Source of the DNA: BRH-c32 sp041674625
GTDB lineage: Bacteria; Bacteroidota; Ignavibacteria; Ignavibacteriales; Melioribacteraceae
NCBI GenBank assembly: GCA_041674625.1
Contig: JBAYVI010000142.1
Location: 1 to 8,231 of the forward strand
Reading direction: 5' to 3'
Length of the DNA: 8,231 nt
Part shown: one piece after another, positions 6,526 through 8,231 of the stretch
Numbering within the stretch: the first letter of the stretch is position 1
Layout: each line of letters opens with the position of its first letter
Notes under the pieces: model-generated
Seen by the model: only the letters and a program-made list of their open reading frames with translations
Database searches by the model: none
What the model was told of the DNA's origin: nothing
Made by a program: the position numbers and the translations under genes

Positions 6526-7007
6526 AAAGTTTTGCTTTTCTTAAAACAGTTATATTCGGTATTCTTCTTATTCTTTTGCAAGTGACTGCTGTTCATTTTA
6601 TTGCAATTGAAAATATCGTCCCTTTTATTCCAATTCTTCCGTTAGTTTATTATACTCTTTTGAATGGTCAAATATTTGGGACTATTTCAGGAGCAATAAT
6701 AGGATTACTTTTCGATATTATTTCAGGTGGTCTATTTGGTGGTGGAATGTTAGCATTATCTACTGCCGGATTTATTACAGGATATTTTTACGGAGAAAAT
6801 AAAATTGATATAAACACTCGCTCATTTTGGTTTATTGTTTATCTCTTTACTGCAACATTCGTTTATTCATTTTTATATGCTTCTCTTTCTTCCAATAATC
6901 CAAATATTACTTTTCTATCTCTAATAATATTTGAAGGGTTAATGCCGGCTGTCTATACTTCCATAATTGGGACACTTTTTTATTTATTTATTTCGAAAAG
7001 AGATTAG
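6522..7007 (+). CDS. mreD: Rod shape-determining membrane protein MreD
   Basis: MreD is a small polytopic inner-membrane protein that partners MreC in the elongation complex; its biochemical role is less defined than that of its neighbours. The 161-residue product fits the family (about 160-180). It is strongly hydrophobic with five to six predicted spans at about 8-26, 32-47, 52-70, 75-90, 103-124 and 132-157. The segment GLLFDIISGGLFGGGML (61-77), with its acidic residue and glycines, matches the most conserved MreD region. Start is TTG 6522: it lies behind AAGGAGAG, overlaps the mreC stop by four bases (TTGA), and yields MKSFAFLKTV followed directly by the first span. Sequence conservation in MreD is low, so the call rests on topology, the core motif, and position between mreC and the PBP2 gene. 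Confidence 0.92.
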   Translation: MKSFAFLKTVIFGILLILLQVTAVHFIAIENIVPFIPILPLVYYTLLNGQIFGTISGAIIGLLFDIISGGLFGGGMLALSTAGFITGYFYGENKIDINTRSFWFIVYLFTATFVYSFLYASLSSNNPNITFLSLIIFEGLMPAVYTSIIGTLFYLFISKRD

Positions 7008-7008
7008 A

Positions 7009-8231
7009 ATGAACGATTCATTTTTTGGTTCTTATTTTAGAAAAAATATATTTTATGTGATAATTATTGGGTTTAGCTTTATAGTTGGCATACAACTATT
7101 CAGTATGCAAATTGTAGAGCAAACCAAGTATTCTGAAAAATCAGATGATAATAGTGTAAAACCAGTATATCAAACTGCTCCCCGCGGAATATTTTTCGAT
7201 CGTAATCATAATGTGTTAGTCGGTAATAAACCATCATTTACTTTACGATTAACTCCGGCAGATTACGATACAAAATTAAATAGCTACATAGAAACTATGC
7301 TTGGCGTTTCTGATGGGTATATTAATAAAGTACTTAAAGACACTCGTCAATATTCAAAATTTATTCCAAGAAGAATTTTAAAAGATGCAAGTTTCAAAGT
7401 AATTGCTTGGTATGAAGAAAATCAAGCTAATCTTCCCGGAATCGACTACATAATGGAAACTCAGCGTGATTATTCTTTCGGAGTTAATGGCAGTCACATG
7501 TTTGGTTATACAAAAGAAATTTCAGCCGATATGCTTCGTAAGAAAAAGGGCGATTATGAGATGGGGGATAACATTGGTTTTAATGGTATCGAAAAAACTT
7601 ATGAAGAATATATTAGAGGAACAAAAGGAATAAAATATGTATTGGTGGACTCTAAACAGAAGACAATTGGAAGATACAAAAATGGTGAGACTGACAAACC
7701 AGCCGAAAAAGGATACGATTTAATTTTATCGATTGATAAAGATGCACAAGTAATGGCAGAGAGTTTATTTGTTGGTAAGCGTGGGTCTGTTGTTGCAATT
7801 GAACCATCGACAGGGGAAATTATAGCTTTCCTTAGCTCTCCCGGCTATAACCTAGCTGATTTTGCATCTGTTACCTCTAATAAAATTTGGAGTGACTTAA
7901 ATAACAATCCCGAAAAACCGCTATTTAATCGTGCTACAATGTCTATCTATTCACCCGGATCTACTTATAAAATGTTAGCTGCAATAACCGCATTAGAAGA
8001 AGGAATTATTGATACCAATTACAGGATTAATTGCGGCGGTGGATTCCAGTTTGGCAATCGTTTCTTCAAATGTCTCCATGTGCATGGCTCGGTTGATGTG
8101 AAAACCTCAATTGAAAAATCATGTAATACATTTTACTATTCATTGATATTAAAAATTGGTTTGGAAAGATGGGCTAAATATTCAAGGATGTTTGGATTTG
8201 GTCATAGATCCGGAGTTGATATTACAGAAGA
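7009..8231 (+). CDS. mrdA: Penicillin-binding protein 2, elongasome transpeptidase (3' truncated by window)
   Basis: PBP2 is the class B transpeptidase that cross-links peptidoglycan during lateral wall growth, working with RodA and the MreBCD complex. ATG 7009 follows the mreD stop by one base, with AAAAGAG ending 6 bases upstream. 407 codons are in view of an expected 600-650, still open at the window end. A cytoplasmic start leads into a single membrane anchor at about 13-33. The pedestal follows, with APRGIFFDRN (58-66), FGYTKE (165-170), and GFNGIEKTYEEYIRGTKG (190-207). The transpeptidase domain runs from about 237, with RGSVVAIEPSTGEIIAF (258-274), the nucleophile Ser318 and Lys321 in SPGSTYKM, and the second motif Ser371-Cys-Asn373. 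The KTG motif lies beyond the window. The active-site tetrad reads STYK where STFK is commonest. Cys342, Cys354, His357, His359 and Cys372 cluster before and in the second motif. rodA is the expected next gene. Confidence 0.95.
   Translation, partial: MNDSFFGSYFRKNIFYVIIIGFSFIVGIQLFSMQIVEQTKYSEKSDDNSVKPVYQTAPRGIFFDRNHNVLVGNKPSFTLRLTPADYDTKLNSYIETMLGVSDGYINKVLKDTRQYSKFIPRRILKDASFKVIAWYEENQANLPGIDYIMETQRDYSFGVNGSHMFGYTKEISADMLRKKKGDYEMGDNIGFNGIEKTYEEYIRGTKGIKYVLVDSKQKTIGRYKNGETDKPAEKGYDLILSIDKDAQVMAESLFVGKRGSVVAIEPSTGEIIAFLSSPGYNLADFASVTSNKIWSDLNNNPEKPLFNRATMSIYSPGSTYKMLAAITALEEGIIDTNYRINCGGGFQFGNRFFKCLHVHGSVDVKTSIEKSCNTFYYSLILKIGLERWAKYSRMFGFGHRSGVDITE

Overview
The window is an AT-rich, tightly packed stretch of chromosome with all genes on the + strand. 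It holds five complete housekeeping genes and one complete secreted TPR protein gene. A truncated gene sits at each end: the 5' end of pyrG and the 3' end of the PBP2 gene lie outside the window. The gene order purN-purH-mreB-mreC-mreD-mrdA, the low GC content and the protein styles fit the Bacteroidota/Chlorobiota/Ignavibacteria group. Clear Shine-Dalgarno (SD) sequences before several genes, together with GTG and TTG starts, lean towards the Chlorobiota/Ignavibacteria side rather than Bacteroidia. This placement is an inference from style and synteny, not a measured phylogeny.

Layout. Positions 1-955 encode the C-terminal part of CTP synthase (pyrG), including the whole glutaminase domain. 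Overlapping its last 8 bases, 948-2435 encodes an exported 495-residue TPR protein starting at GTG. An 81-base gap (2436-2516) is the only intergenic space of any size. It is followed by purN (2517-3140) and purH (3130-4656, overlapping purN), the two formyl-transfer enzymes of de novo purine synthesis. Only 7 bases later begins the elongasome/rod-shape cluster: mreB (4664-5689), mreC (5689-6525), mreD (6522-7007, TTG start) and mrdA/PBP2 (7009 to beyond the window end). rodA would be expected next, but it is not in view.

Function. PyrG makes CTP. PurN and PurH carry out the two 10-formyl-THF-dependent steps and the final ring closure to IMP. MreB filaments with MreC, MreD and the transpeptidase PBP2 build the lateral peptidoglycan wall. 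From 2517 onward, gene spacing of -11 to +7 bases and the lack of any visible internal terminator suggest one transcription unit. The window thus joins nucleotide synthesis and wall elongation by co-transcription, not by a shared pathway.

I see no mobile element, CRISPR array, RNA gene or phage/defence module, and no convincing undescribed system. The item most worth a second look is the exported TPR protein. Its middle part resembles the eukaryotic IML2/TTC39 pattern, and its gene is translationally overlapped with pyrG. Smaller points are unusual residues in the PurH cyclohydrolase motif, a Cys/His cluster near the PBP2 active site, a competing start codon for purH and a nine-A run inside purH.
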